From contig JABYQN010000001.1 in the NCBI GenBank assembly GCA_022606135.1, positions 3,906,001-3,970,000 of the forward strand: a DNA stretch of 64,000 nucleotides, read 5' to 3'. The stretch is from Fomes fomentarius (taxonomy: Eukaryota > Basidiomycota > Agaricomycetes > Polyporales > Polyporaceae). Positions within the stretch are counted from its first letter, which is position 1, and the number at the start of each line of letters is the position of its first letter. Under the pieces are notes generated by a model, which was given only the letters and a program-made list of their open reading frames with translations, was not told where the DNA came from and ran no database searches. The position numbers and the translations under genes were made by a program. Below, in pieces: positions 55,005 to 64,000 of the stretch.

Positions 55005-57490
55005 GGACTGCGTGGTGGTGCATCCGGGGATGGTGCGTGCGGCTCTGGAGGTGCAGGCGGAGCATTTTGCGATGCAGGAGGTGCGGGCAGAGCGTTTTGT
55101 GGTGCAGGAGGTGCAGGAGGTGCAGGATCATCTGGATCGTCTCCCCCCTGATCGTGCAGCTCTGGCACATCCTTGGTGTCGTCGGGCGCGTCGTCCGCAT
55201 GCTCTCCGTCGCTGGGAATGTCCACTTCGTCCAGAGGCAGCCCAAAGACATTAATAGAGGGCGAGTTACCAGGGAAGCAGCGCTCGTCGAACACAGCATG
55301 TGAGGAGATAAGGAACTTCTTCGCAGCTGGATCCCAGAACTGCCAGGCTTTGGTGCCCTCAGGATAGCCGACAAAGATGCATTTGCGCATGTGAGGCTGC
55401 AGTGCTTTGCGGTCCTTCTTACGCACAAGCACATAAGCCAGGCAGCTGAAGACGCGGAAGTAGGAGACATCCGGTTTGCGTCTGTCGCGTTTCCAGGCAG
55501 TGTAAGGGATACTGCCGCCCAGCGCAGAGGTAGGCATGCGGTTGCGAGTGTGGACAAAGGTGGAGACGGCGTGACCCCAGAACGGCAGAGGCAGCTTGGC
55601 CTGAGAGAGGAGAGCTGTTGCGCCCTCAGCAATGGTGCGGTTTGCTCGCTCCGCAACACCATTCTGGTGCGGCTCGTCTGGCTCTGTGTGCTGGCGATGG
55701 ATGCAGTGCTCAGTGCAGAAGTCGGCATACTCCTGGCCAATGTACTCGCCACCCTTGTCGTCGCGCGTGGCCTTGATCCGCAGGCCAAGACAGTTCTCAG
55801 CATATGCTTTGAACACCTTGAACGCAGCAAACACGTCGCTCTTGCGCTTCAGGAATGCGATAGCCCAGAAATGCGTCGCATCACACACAAAAATCATCCA
55901 GTACAGATGACCTTCGGGCGTAGCGACCGGGAGCTTGCCCTTGAGGTCGGTGTGGACCAGCGCGATGGGGACGAGCTTCCTGGACGCGAAACAAGGGATG
56001 GAGTGACAGTTGAGCTTTCCAGCAAGACACGGCTCGCAGACAGCGTCCGGAGCGCGTTTTGAGCAAATGGTGAGACCGCAGACAAGGCCCTTGTGCACAA
56101 CAGCGTGCAGGTCATCGAGGTTGGTGTGGGAGCAGCGCTGGTGCCACAGGGACAAGTCCTCCTCGCTGGCGGTTGACGCAGCGAGTGCACTGTGCGACTG
56201 CGACACAGTACGGCCAAGGAGATAGCCCACATTGTGCCGGTCGACTTGAGCTTCAAATTGCAGCTGTCCCTGCTGGCGGAACAGCGCACGCACAGCCTGG
56301 ATCTCGACGACATAGCCCTTCTCGCGCGTGAGATGGAAAACGGACAGTAGATTGCTGGCGAGCGCAGGAACATGCAAGACATCGTGTAGTACAACAGCAG
56401 GTGGTACACCTCCGTCCCTCTCTGCCGGTTGGAACACCACAGACCCTAGCCCAGCCGAGTAGACAATGTGCGAGTTGGCAAGGCGGATGGGGATGACGTG
56501 CGGCGAGTAGGAGCGGAACCAGTGACGGTGAGGAGTCATGTGTGCAGAAGCACCTGTGTCGGTGTTCCAGTTAGTCGCAGCCAGAGTAGCGAGCCAAGCA
56601 GAGCGGTCGGAGACAGAGAGGAGGGCGGAAGCGCAACCAGCACTCACAGCAGCTGACCCAACGGACTCCAGAGGAGTGTCCTGCGGGTCCTTGGATGCCT
56701 CAGCAGTGTTCTCCTTGCGCTTGGGCTTCTGGGAGCGGAACTGCAAACGCTGAGCGGCTTTCTCCTTGGCCCGAGTGCTCGCATCACGCTTGGAGAAGCA
56801 CTGGTCCTCGGAGTGGCCGGTGCAACCACAGAATGCACAGACAAGGGCGGACACGGCATGGGAGAGCGCAGGTGTCGATGGGGACACCCCAGGCTGGTTC
56901 TCAAGCGCAATGAACGCATCCTGCAGCTTCTCCAAGGTCAAGGAGTCGTCGAGGAGCAGCGTCTGGCGCAGCAAGTTGAACTCAGCCGGCAGTGCATGGA
57001 TGAGCGTCATGAGGACGAGCTCGTCATCTAGCTGGTCGAGATCGAAGCCCGCAGGATGCAGGGCACGCATCTCAGACTTGAGCTGCGAAGCACGGGTGGA
57101 GAGAGTGGATAGGGACTCGTCTTTGGCCTTTTGGAGGCTGAGCAGCGCATTATAGGTGTTAAAACGTGTACCGGGACGTTTCTGCATGTGTATGGCCTCC
57201 AACTTCATCCACATCGCACTGGGATCGCTGCGGATGGACTCCAGATGCGTGTGCTGCTCCCTCTCCACACAACCCCATAACTCCCCAGCTGCCATGTCCA
57301 CCTTGTTGTCGAAATGGCACATTTCATGGCGCTCACCTGAGTCCCATGGCTGCGTGAAGACAGGCCTGGTCTCAGTGCCCTCGACAATGCGAAGAGCACC
57401 AAGAGTGCGGAGCCTTGCCTCCATGTCGAGGCGCCATTGCTGGTAGTTGCAATTGTTGAGCTTCAGGAAGGAGGGCGCGGATGGAGCCAT
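55005..57490 (-). pseudogene. Copia-1 Gag-protease-integrase fragment (element G)
   Basis: Start ATG 57,490 (MAPSAPSFLKLNNCNYQQW). One open frame through zinc knuckle (CAFCGCTGHSEDQC), protease DTGA, H-H-C-C region and integrase to the Pro-rich spacer, then into the LTR. Compared with element C it has many Arg/Gly-to-His/Cys/Gln changes (for example GRTGH to GCTGH, ATRFW to ATHFW, HGIHR to HCIHR). These are what CpG decay of CGN codons gives. All of RT and RNase H is missing. Confidence 0.88.
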
Positions 57491-57699
57491 GGTGATAGGG
57501 GAAGTGCGTGGTGTGCGACGAGTGGGCGAAATTGCGAAGGGATTGGGCGAGAAACCCGCGAGAAGCGATGGAATTGATGGGGGAACACCCAGAGAGATGA
57601 AAACAAGTCAAGCAGAGCAAGCAGGGAAGACTGGGGACCAGGATGAGGTCTTGAGAGCGATGGACTGGTGGAGATGGATGTCTGGAGGCAGTCAGAGCG

Positions 57700-57713
57700 C
57701 AGGGCTCATAACC
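57700..57713 (-). promoter_or_regulatory. Primer-binding site of element G
   Basis: CAGGGCTCATAACC next to the 5' LTR, unchanged from elements A, C and D. Confidence 0.75.
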
Positions 57714-58167
57714 TGTTGACTGCAGTGTGCCTCAGAGCAATCACAATGGCCTATGTCGAGCTCTGTGAAGTCTGATATATTGCAGAAATAATACTACCCA
57801 CCTATGTCGAGCTCTGTGAAGTCTGAGAGACACCAGAGCTCGACACAGCGACTGTCTACGGGGCAGGAGTGCATGGGAAACAACTGTACAGTACTTCCAA
57901 ACATGGGAATCAACAAAACATACAAAAGCGCTCAAAGAAAAATTCATGGAGGGCGCAGGAGTCAATGCACAGGCTAGCGCTCTTAACCGAGGCGCGGGGC
58001 GCCCGTCGCGACCCTGTGTGAATATTTGCACAGCCACAGGTCAAATAGGGAAGGAGGGAAAAATCGGCGAAGATAATGGTGCAGTGAAGGAATTAGGAAA
58101 TGTGCGGAAGGCTGAATGAAAACAAACCATGGACTTGGCTAGGGCACAAGACCCATGAGGTCCAACA
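57714..58167 (-). repeat. Copia-1 LTR, long form (5' LTR of G)
   Basis: 454 bp, with the 51-bp duplication; its opposite end of the element is the short form in inverted orientation. Confidence 0.92.
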
Positions 58168-59511
58168 ATAGGGTGCATATGTAGCCTACAATGGGGAGAT
58201 ATCTGCCAATACAGATCAGGAAAAAGACATTGCACAAGTAGATGAGGTGATAACAAAGGGCCATGCTAATGACCTTAATGCATGATGATCTGCTTGAAGC
58301 TTATCTGTTATTGCTATTAAACATGTTCTGGAGCCTGGTGGAGGAGTCAAGACAGAGTTTTTGTTCCAAGTGCAGCAAAGAGCATATTATATCTTAATCA
58401 GCTGGGTCTATACACAAGGGAATTTGGAGCAGTGGTTGGCGGCATGTAGTGTAGAGACTGGTTGGATATCAGTGTGCAGATTCGAATCTGGTTCAGTTTT
58501 GTTTTTTTCATGCGTGAGCTTTGGGAAATGAAGTGCTCATTCCGGTATCTCCCCAAGGTCTCAGCCCATATTGTGGGGATATGGAGATGATGGATATTGG
58601 TTGGGTTCCCACGCCGCACATACCTGCTCGATATTTTTCACACAATATCTGGGCAAGGGGTGGGTGGCAAGCATACAACCAATAACTAGCTACATTGTTG
58701 GATAGGTAAAAATGCGCATGTCATAAGGTCGGATACATGCACAACATTGCATCAAGATACAGTTTCACCGGCTTGTGCGTATATATATGTCTTCCGCACA
58801 TGTGCATCTTTCTTACAGTATCGGCAGATGACATGCTGCAATATCGGGAGGTGATCGGACCGGAAACTGGACATTATCCGTCAACCACGGTAAGTCCCGG
58901 GTACTGTGCTCGTTTGGGCGTGTAGTCGCATGTCGGCAAAGATCATTGGATTGAGCGCCCGAGAAGGCATTGCAGTTGTTCTCACATGGCTCCGAAATGC
59001 ACATACTTGTGTCTCACTTACTCTCAGTTGTTCCTAAATCCCGGGGTTTTCACGAGGGACCGTGATTCTACCTGTGCTCCCTCCTCCCTGACTCAGTCCC
59101 TCAACTCAAGGCAGCGGTGGGTAGGAGCCTGGTCCTATCCGCAAATGTCACTGCACTCCAGTCAGGCTGAGGAACCGTGCAGCATGGTGTCTGATTATTA
59201 TAATATCGAAATCCGAGTCGATGGCGCGCCGCGAAATGCATGACAATTCCCATCGGAGGTCCAAGCACCCACCGTCTTCAGACCCTTACCACCGTGCCGC
59301 ACGGTTCAAAATGGCGGCTTACAAGCCTACTGGGAAACTCGGAGAAGGGAGGCCAAGGCATGCGCCAGTGATGATAGCACTCCAGGCTGTGATTAGCATT
59401 ACACTTGCATATCGTACATTTCAAGCGTCGATCGTAATTGCTCAATCACCGCATCCTCATGGATACACGTCCACAAGACTAGCATTACATACCGTATCGG
59501 CAAGCTCGAGG
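58168..59511. other. Intergenic stretch with repeat pieces, no supported gene
   Basis: No convincing ORF. Contains a tRNA-like pol III box pattern near 58,440-58,515 and the better copy of the repeat also seen at 2,055-2,200. The part next to the EAF3 stop (59,221-59,511) does not match the downstream flank of the first EAF3 copy. Confidence 0.45.
58790..58930 (+). repeat. Repeat copy with exon-like segment, partner at 2,055-2,200
   Basis: TTTCTTACAG, then an open segment reading ADDMLQYREVIGPETGHYP, then GTAAGTCCC. It looks like one exon with splice sites, with CG sites intact, unlike its partner. Confidence 0.5.
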
Positions 59512-60978
59512 TTAGGATCGAGAGATGTTCTGGTACGCGATGCTCGCGCTCTCGTACTCTGGCACGAATATCCTATGCCGCTCCTTGACCATCCATCTGC
59601 GACCGAAGACCGGTCAGTATCTTTCGCTAGCATCGAAAGCGACACAAGAAGGCTGTCGACGATTGTACTCACTGTAGAAGCTCGTTCACATAGTCCCTCA
59701 ACAGACCCACGCTCTCGCCGTCCATGGACGAGGTGCCAACCATCTGCGGCAGACTCACTGTCGGCACCAAATCAAGCGTGAGCAGCCTGTCCGCTGCCCT
59801 GTGACACGGACACGAAAACGTACCCAGCATGCGCAAGAAATGCTCTGCGCCGTAGATCGCGCTCATCTCCTTCTCCTGGCCTACCTGCACCGTCGGGCCG
59901 GTCACGTACTTTTTCCTGACCTCTGCGTACTGCGGCCGCTCAAAGCGGTATAGCAGATTCGCACCAAGTGCGCGGTCGAAGTATGTCTGCAGTCCAGCGA
60001 TGATCGTTGGAAGGAGTACTTTCGGATCCTTCAGCCTAATCCGGACATCATGAATCAGTGTTCATAAGTATGAATGAAATACTGACTGTGTCGAAGACGC
60101 TTGAGAGAGGACATATTGCTTGAACTCCTGCAGAAGCTCGACTACGTTTGGCTGTCGCGGCAGACCAACAAGCTGAGCGTGATAACAATGAACAAACGTG
60201 CACCCCAGAACCCGCAACCCACCCACACATGCATACACTCACCTGGTTGTTCTTCGTCACCGCCTCCCAATCGTCCACAAGCAGCACCTTCAAAGGCTCC
60301 GGCACATTCAACTTCATTTCCGGCTTCCTCGTCCCCTCATCCTGCAACGCAACGCGCGTACTTAGAATACTACGGCCATTCCTGCGATGAGAACGAGCAG
60401 GGACGGGCCGACTCACCTCCTCCCGTCCGCGCTTCGTGCCCCGTGCGCCGTCCTTCCTGCCAAGGCCCCTGCCAGCGGCACTCGCGTCCTTTGCAGCGTT
60501 CGCCTTCGCGGCCTTGGAGCTCGACGCGCTCGCGGCTTGCGCGGCCTGGGACTGGCTTTGGAGGGCCTTCTGTAGCGCGATATTCGTCTCGTTGAACTTG
60601 AGCAGCCGGGTTACGTCCGTCCACTCGTCCCAGCTGTGAGTTTGGATTGTGTTCGTGTTCGTGTCCGAGAATGCACGTATCGCGTCCACAGCAGAGTCAA
60701 TGCGTGTCCATTCGATGGTTTGTTGGCAGTCGTGTCAGAGCGTAATGGCAGAGTCCCGTTAGTCAATCCACATCGACATCGACACTGACAGCATCGCGAA
60801 ACCAAACCACTCACGTCTGCTTCCACCCCTTGTAATGCACATAGAAATGCGGCCCAGTCATACCAGACTGCGTGTTCCTCTCATCCCACACTTCCGACTT
60901 GAGCACCTTTGCCTCATAAATCAGCGGTCCATGGTAGCACAGCACCCGCTCCCCAACCACAAAGCTCTGCGCAGACAT
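59512..60978 (-). CDS. EAF3: EAF3/MRG15-type chromatin protein, copy 2 (complete, 315 aa)
   Basis: Seven exons: 60,978-60,815, 60,633-60,417, 60,341-60,243, 60,172-60,087, 60,035-59,824, 59,757-59,673 and 59,596-59,512 (948 nt, in phase, no internal stop). Start MSAQSFVVGERVLCYHGPLI. N-terminal chromodomain of the Eaf3 type (YEAKVLKSEVW, GPHFYVHYKGWKQTWDEW), Ala/Lys linker, then MRG domain (LLVDDWEAVTKNNQ, LVGLPRQPNVVELLQEF, EHFLRMLVSLPQM). It ends PEYESASIAYQNISRS. Family role: targeting of NuA4 and Rpd3S to H3K36-methylated chromatin. Exon sizes and much of the intron sequence match copy 1 at 1-1,288, so the similarity is at DNA level. This one looks like the functional gene. Confidence 0.92.
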
Positions 60979-62239
60979 CGTCCAGTTCTCCTACTTGTGC
61001 TTTCCCGTTCCCGTTCCCTCTGCTACTGGTATTCCCGTCGCCGTTGACGTTCACTTGCCCAGATGCCAATCCCGTCCGAGTTCCCGTAGACAATCTCCAG
61101 ACTGGGCACCCGCTGCCGCTCGCGGTGAGGTAGAGAGCGATTTTCGGGGTGTACAGCAAGCACCCAGCCCCGCAGTGGGCTGTGTGCAAGTTGCAAGCAG
61201 GAGCGAGAGGTCGCGGTTTCAGATAAGATCACAGAGAGAGAGAGAGAGTTAAGACGCGCTGTAGCCGCTCGCCGCGCGTGACGCTGAGCCTTCCCGCGGG
61301 CCCTGTGACTGAGTGGTTATGCTTGTCACGGCGGGCAATCCCCCATTTTCTTCCCTAAAAGGCGCGACGACCATAAGTCAACTTTTCTCCCGCACGTGGT
61401 CAAAATGCAGAAAATGCATGGATTAGGCACCGAATAGGTTTCCTTTTCGTGAACTTGGAAGAAAGCTCGATGAATAGGTGTCTACTATGATTGTCTAGTA
61501 CTGTACCCGGTATTAGTGTGTCACAGTCCATTTTGTACTCGCGGTGATTGATGGAGATTTCACGGGTATAATATGACATACGTTTACTGAGCCAACAGCA
61601 GGACTGTGTTGAGCCGAAGGCGAAAAATCTCCCAGTGGCAAAGCCACGGGTACTACGACACTAGTGAGTACTGCAGTAGGGGCTCAGCTTACAAGGTTAG
61701 ATTGAAGCTTTATATTGCCTACTCGTCCCACGTGCAGCCCACACCTACTTGGAGAGTCTGACAGGTTGAGGTGACGCTTCTGCCCACTCCGAGCTCGCTA
61801 TCCAGCATAAATTCATGTCGACTAACGCACTCTTTCCCGTATCGACTTGAGGGCTTCATCCTCGCTGCTGTGGCGTCCCATGGTGTCCCATGGCGCCCAG
61901 GCGCGGACCGTTTTTTTCGAAATTCGATGACAAAATCACGACTGAAGTTGTATGAAAGTGGCAGGAAGAAGCCACAGTATCATCGGCGGAATCATCTGAC
62001 TATTGTACACAACAATATACGATCATCCACAACCAACCCGCCAATACTACAGCGACTTAAAACGGGTGTCAGTACATTTGGCATCGGAGAGTTTTGTGCG
62101 CATATCTCACCATATCGTCTTGTTCAAGTTTGTGTTCATCGGCGAACAGATAGTGTGATGCGGTGTGCTCCGATTGGAACCCAATGAGACAGGATACTGT
62201 ACGCAAGGAAGAACAACCACACCTTCAACTATACAACAA
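60979..62239. other. Upstream region of EAF3 copy 2 and intergenic DNA
   Basis: GC-rich first 300 bp are the likely EAF3 promoter and 5' leader, with an (AG)8 microsatellite at 61,233-61,248. Further right only short ORFs, none recognised, including one of 138 codons at 61,771-62,187 with no family resemblance. Confidence 0.45.
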
Positions 62240-62713
62240 AACCCCATACCAATTCGGTTCTTGATCCCCAACCTTCAGCACCTCTGCGGCCTGCTTGATA
62301 TCCTCCGGGTCGATTTCCGGGTCGAGTGCGGGCGGGCTGCTATTGTCCCTCAGCAACACGAACAACTATCTGAGCTTCACGGGGTCAGGGTTGAGAATAA
62401 GGATTGCGCGGTCCAGATTCGGCAACCCTCAGACGTTGTGGTAGACGCGATTAGGGAGTAAATTGACGGCAGTGAAAATCATGCGCCGATAGGCTTTCTG
62501 TGCTTCCTCCGGTGGAAGGGAAGAAATCTTGGTAGAAGAGCTCGTGGTAAGACTCGGCCAGGGCATGGGATTCGAATTGTCTAGGATGAAACCGATTGCT
62601 GCCGTGACGTCTTCCCCTTGTCAGATGTGCGGGGCCTTGGGGCGTTGGCGGGATACAATTGCGGGCAGGGCAGGGGCCGAGAGGGCAGCGGCAGCGGCAG
62701 CGAGTTGGGACAT
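62240..62713 (-). pseudogene. Broken gene fragment, three in-frame stops, family not recognised
   Basis: From ATG 62,713 (MSQLAAAAAALSAPALPAIV) one frame reads as natural protein but is cut by a TGA after RPKAPHI, a TGA after NLLPNRVYHNV and a TAG after NPDPVKLR. Between the stops: GEDVTAAIGFILDNSNPMPW, PPEEAQKAYRRMIFTAVNL, GLPNLDRAILILNPDPV and FVLLRDNSSPPALDPEIDPE. The frame is continuous across all three stops, which argues for point-mutation decay of a once functional gene. Family unknown to me. Confidence 0.5.
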
Positions 62714-62716
62714 GGC

Positions 62717-62932
62717 GGAGGCAGTTCAACGTGGAAGGGTCTCTGTCCTTCGCGTGGGTTGCCGACCAGGCAGAAGCGGCGGACGCACAGGTAAGTCTGC
62801 ACAGAAGCTCAGATATCCACGACGTACTCTGATATAATTGTCGAATGCAGTTTGCAGGACTATGTCTACTTCAAGGAGACAGATGCCTACCAGTTTAACG
62901 TCCTCAAACCGCTGGACGCATTGCATCTTTGA
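62717..62932 (+). pseudogene. C-terminal fragment of an unrecognised gene
   Basis: FNVEGSLSFAWVADQAEAAD then AQ, a GTAAGT donor near 62,791, a TTTGCAG acceptor and a last exon DYVYFKETDAYQFNVLKPLD ending ALHL-stop. The 5' part is missing because the oppositely directed fragment abuts it. No family recognised. Confidence 0.4.
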
Positions 62933-63593
62933 CGGGTTCTATTCAATCTTCACGTGAAGATAGTGCAGATGACCACCGAATCCCGCGCACCGGACAAGAT
63001 TGCATCATATCTGAACCTTTCGAAGTAGGAATGTCAGAGGCAGTTGGTTGGAAGGAGGCGGTGGAAGAGTCCGACGATTCAGAATCGGGTTCAGATGTCG
63101 CATCCGATTGAGTTGGCCCGTGAGGTAGGCGATTTGCCTTGTTCCCCCGAATTCCCAATCGCCACTGTCCATGCTTACATCACCGTCCACACTCCTCAGC
63201 AATTGGCCGATGCAAGGTGCCCATGTATTGTGGCCGATACCGCCTCTCCAACTATCCGGCATTAATTGGCCGCACTATGAGCTGAAGAAATTGTGGCTGG
63301 GACACCGTCCAAGAAGTCTTAGAGATGAGATAAGAGAGTATTCGTGTATGTTGTACACCGCAATGCGAAACCTATCAATACAAGACTGCACCACAACGAT
63401 TACAATGGTCAGTCGCGACGAGGAAGGCTAGATGGGTAGGACTCACACGAACGCCATACCACCTACGAGCGATAATCCGTCGAGTCCTGCAATCGCCACC
63501 TCTGCAACGGGCCCCACCACCACACCGACGACGGTCGATGACTACCGTCATCCAGTGTCCGATTTGGGGGCGGGACGATCGACCTCCTCGCCC
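62933..63593. other. Stretch with no supported gene
   Basis: Short Ser/Asp-rich frames on both strands (for example SEPDSESSDSS on -), none with splice or domain support. Confidence 0.35.
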
Positions 63594-64000
63594 TCACCTC
63601 CCCACCCCAACCCCCACCCCCATGCCGCGGCCGAACCCACCCTCCGCCTCACCCACACCCTCACCCAGACTCTCTGCATTCCCGTCCCCGCTCCTCCCAC
63701 GCACGCGCACGCGCCGCTCCCTGCGCAAATCCGGGTCCTGCGCCTCCTCCCCACCATCATCATCATCATCATCCCCATGGTCGAAACTATCCATCTCATA
63801 CGCCGCCTGCTGCCTCGCCCGCTCCTCTCTCTGCCGCTGCCGCCTCTGCTGCCTCCGAATCCCGAAACTGCCAAGGCCCCAACCAAATGCGCCGCCCCCG
63901 CCCGCACCGCCCTCCTCGGGCCCGTACGCCTGGTTGATCCGCTCGACCCGCTCGAAGGCCTGCTCGCGCGCGGCAGCGAGGTGCGCGTGCCGCAGGCCGA
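63594..64000 (-). CDS. 3' end of a gene running in from the right edge, unrecognised
   Basis: Open frame from the window edge to a TGA at 63,594-63,596. Residues: HAHLAAAREQAFERVERINQ, AYGPEEGGAGG, a Gly-rich turn, then a Gln/Arg helix (IRRQQRRQRQREERARQQAA). An acidic run (DHGDDDDDDGGEE), a basic patch and a Gly/Val-rich tail follow. High GC and consistent codon use support it. The other frames here are shadows. No domain is recognised in the visible part. Confidence 0.55.
   Translation of the reverse strand, partial: GLRHAHLAAAREQAFERVERINQAYGPEEGGAGGGGAFGWGLGSFGIRRQQRRQRQREERARQQAAYEMDSFDHGDDDDDDGGEEAQDPDLRRERRVRVRGRSGDGNAESLGEGVGEAEGGFGRGMGVGVGVGR

Larger units (their letters stand above)
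54602..58167 (-). mobile_element. Copia-1 element G: 5' half of an element with LTRs in opposite orientation
   Basis: Left end is a 403-bp LTR in + orientation (54,602-55,004). Right end is a 454-bp LTR in - orientation (57,714-58,167), prece­ded by the PBS. The internal minus-strand part runs from the PBS through gag, protease and integrase into the Pro-rich spacer. It stops at GGACTGCG (equivalent to 21,622 of element C), where the inverted LTR is joined. RT and RNase H are absent. Flanking pentamers (CAAAT, ATAGG) differ. It lies inside the 18S relic on the left. Confidence 0.88.

Noticed and set aside
59090..59400. SRP (7SL) RNA-like words such as CACTGCACTCCAG and GGGAGGCCAAGGCA
   Set aside because: Isolated words without the Alu- or S-domain order, and no pol III terminator in place.
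61300..61350. tRNA-like D-arm TGACTGAGTGGTTATG
   Set aside because: No anticodon arm or T-arm at the right spacing.
61771..62187. 138-codon ORF as a gene
   Set aside because: Composition looks random, with no domain, splice sites or paralogue.
1..64000. CRISPR arrays, bacterial operons, riboswitches
   Set aside because: The DNA is eukaryotic with spliceosomal introns; no regular direct repeats with spacers were seen.

Overview
The window is nuclear DNA from a filamentous basidiomycete, most likely a polypore (Polyporales, probably Polyporaceae). Genes have many short introns (about 45-70 nt) with GTRAGT-type donors. Copia-type LTR retrotransposons and a Tnp2 (CACTA-like) transposase fill much of the sequence. 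A decayed rDNA fragment carries an ITS1 whose wording closely matches what I recall of polypore ITS1. The taxonomic call rests on memory of that spacer and would need a database match.

Layout. 1-1,288: 3' part of an EAF3/MRG15 chromatin gene (+). 1,289-2,466: CpG-poor intergenic DNA. 2,467-9,776: a recombined cluster of one copia family, here called copia-1 (elements A and B). 9,777-11,830: relic of a third copia family plus A/T-rich and minisatellite repeats. 12,000-18,978: a decayed Tnp2 transposase gene and an accessory gene, both (-). 19,014-24,784: an intact copia-1 element (C). 24,785-33,600: the C-terminal third of a dynactin p150-Glued gene, broken by a complete copia-2 element (D, 26,823-33,267) with a perfect 5-bp target duplication. 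34-37 kb: an unrecognised ORF and a coiled-coil gene cut by a solo LTR. 39,195-47,656: the most gene-like stretch, with two unrecognised genes, a WD40 gene, a SUN-domain gene and a multi-exon gene of unknown function. 47.7-54.6 kb: repeats, a copia relic, an LTR, and remnants of 28S, ITS2, 5.8S, ITS1 and 18S rDNA with heavy CpG loss and rearranged order. 54,602-58,167: a chimeric copia-1 copy (G) inside the 18S relic. 59,512-60,978: a complete second EAF3/MRG15 gene, now on (-). 61-64 kb: broken gene pieces and the 3' end of one more gene.

The genes do not form one pathway. The host genes (EAF3, dynactin, SUN, WD40) are ordinary nuclear and cytoskeletal functions stranded in a transposon-rich block. 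The structural story stands out: inverted copies of one gene about 58 kb apart, LTRs of two length classes joined in single elements, copia-1 copies without target duplications, and rDNA fragments in opposite orientations. These point to repeated ectopic recombination. Some features, such as single-base frameshifts at homopolymers and the inverted gene pair, could instead come from a long-read or dikaryon assembly.

No CRISPR, operon or new defence-type system is visible. Exon coordinates were read by eye from splice motifs and protein continuity.
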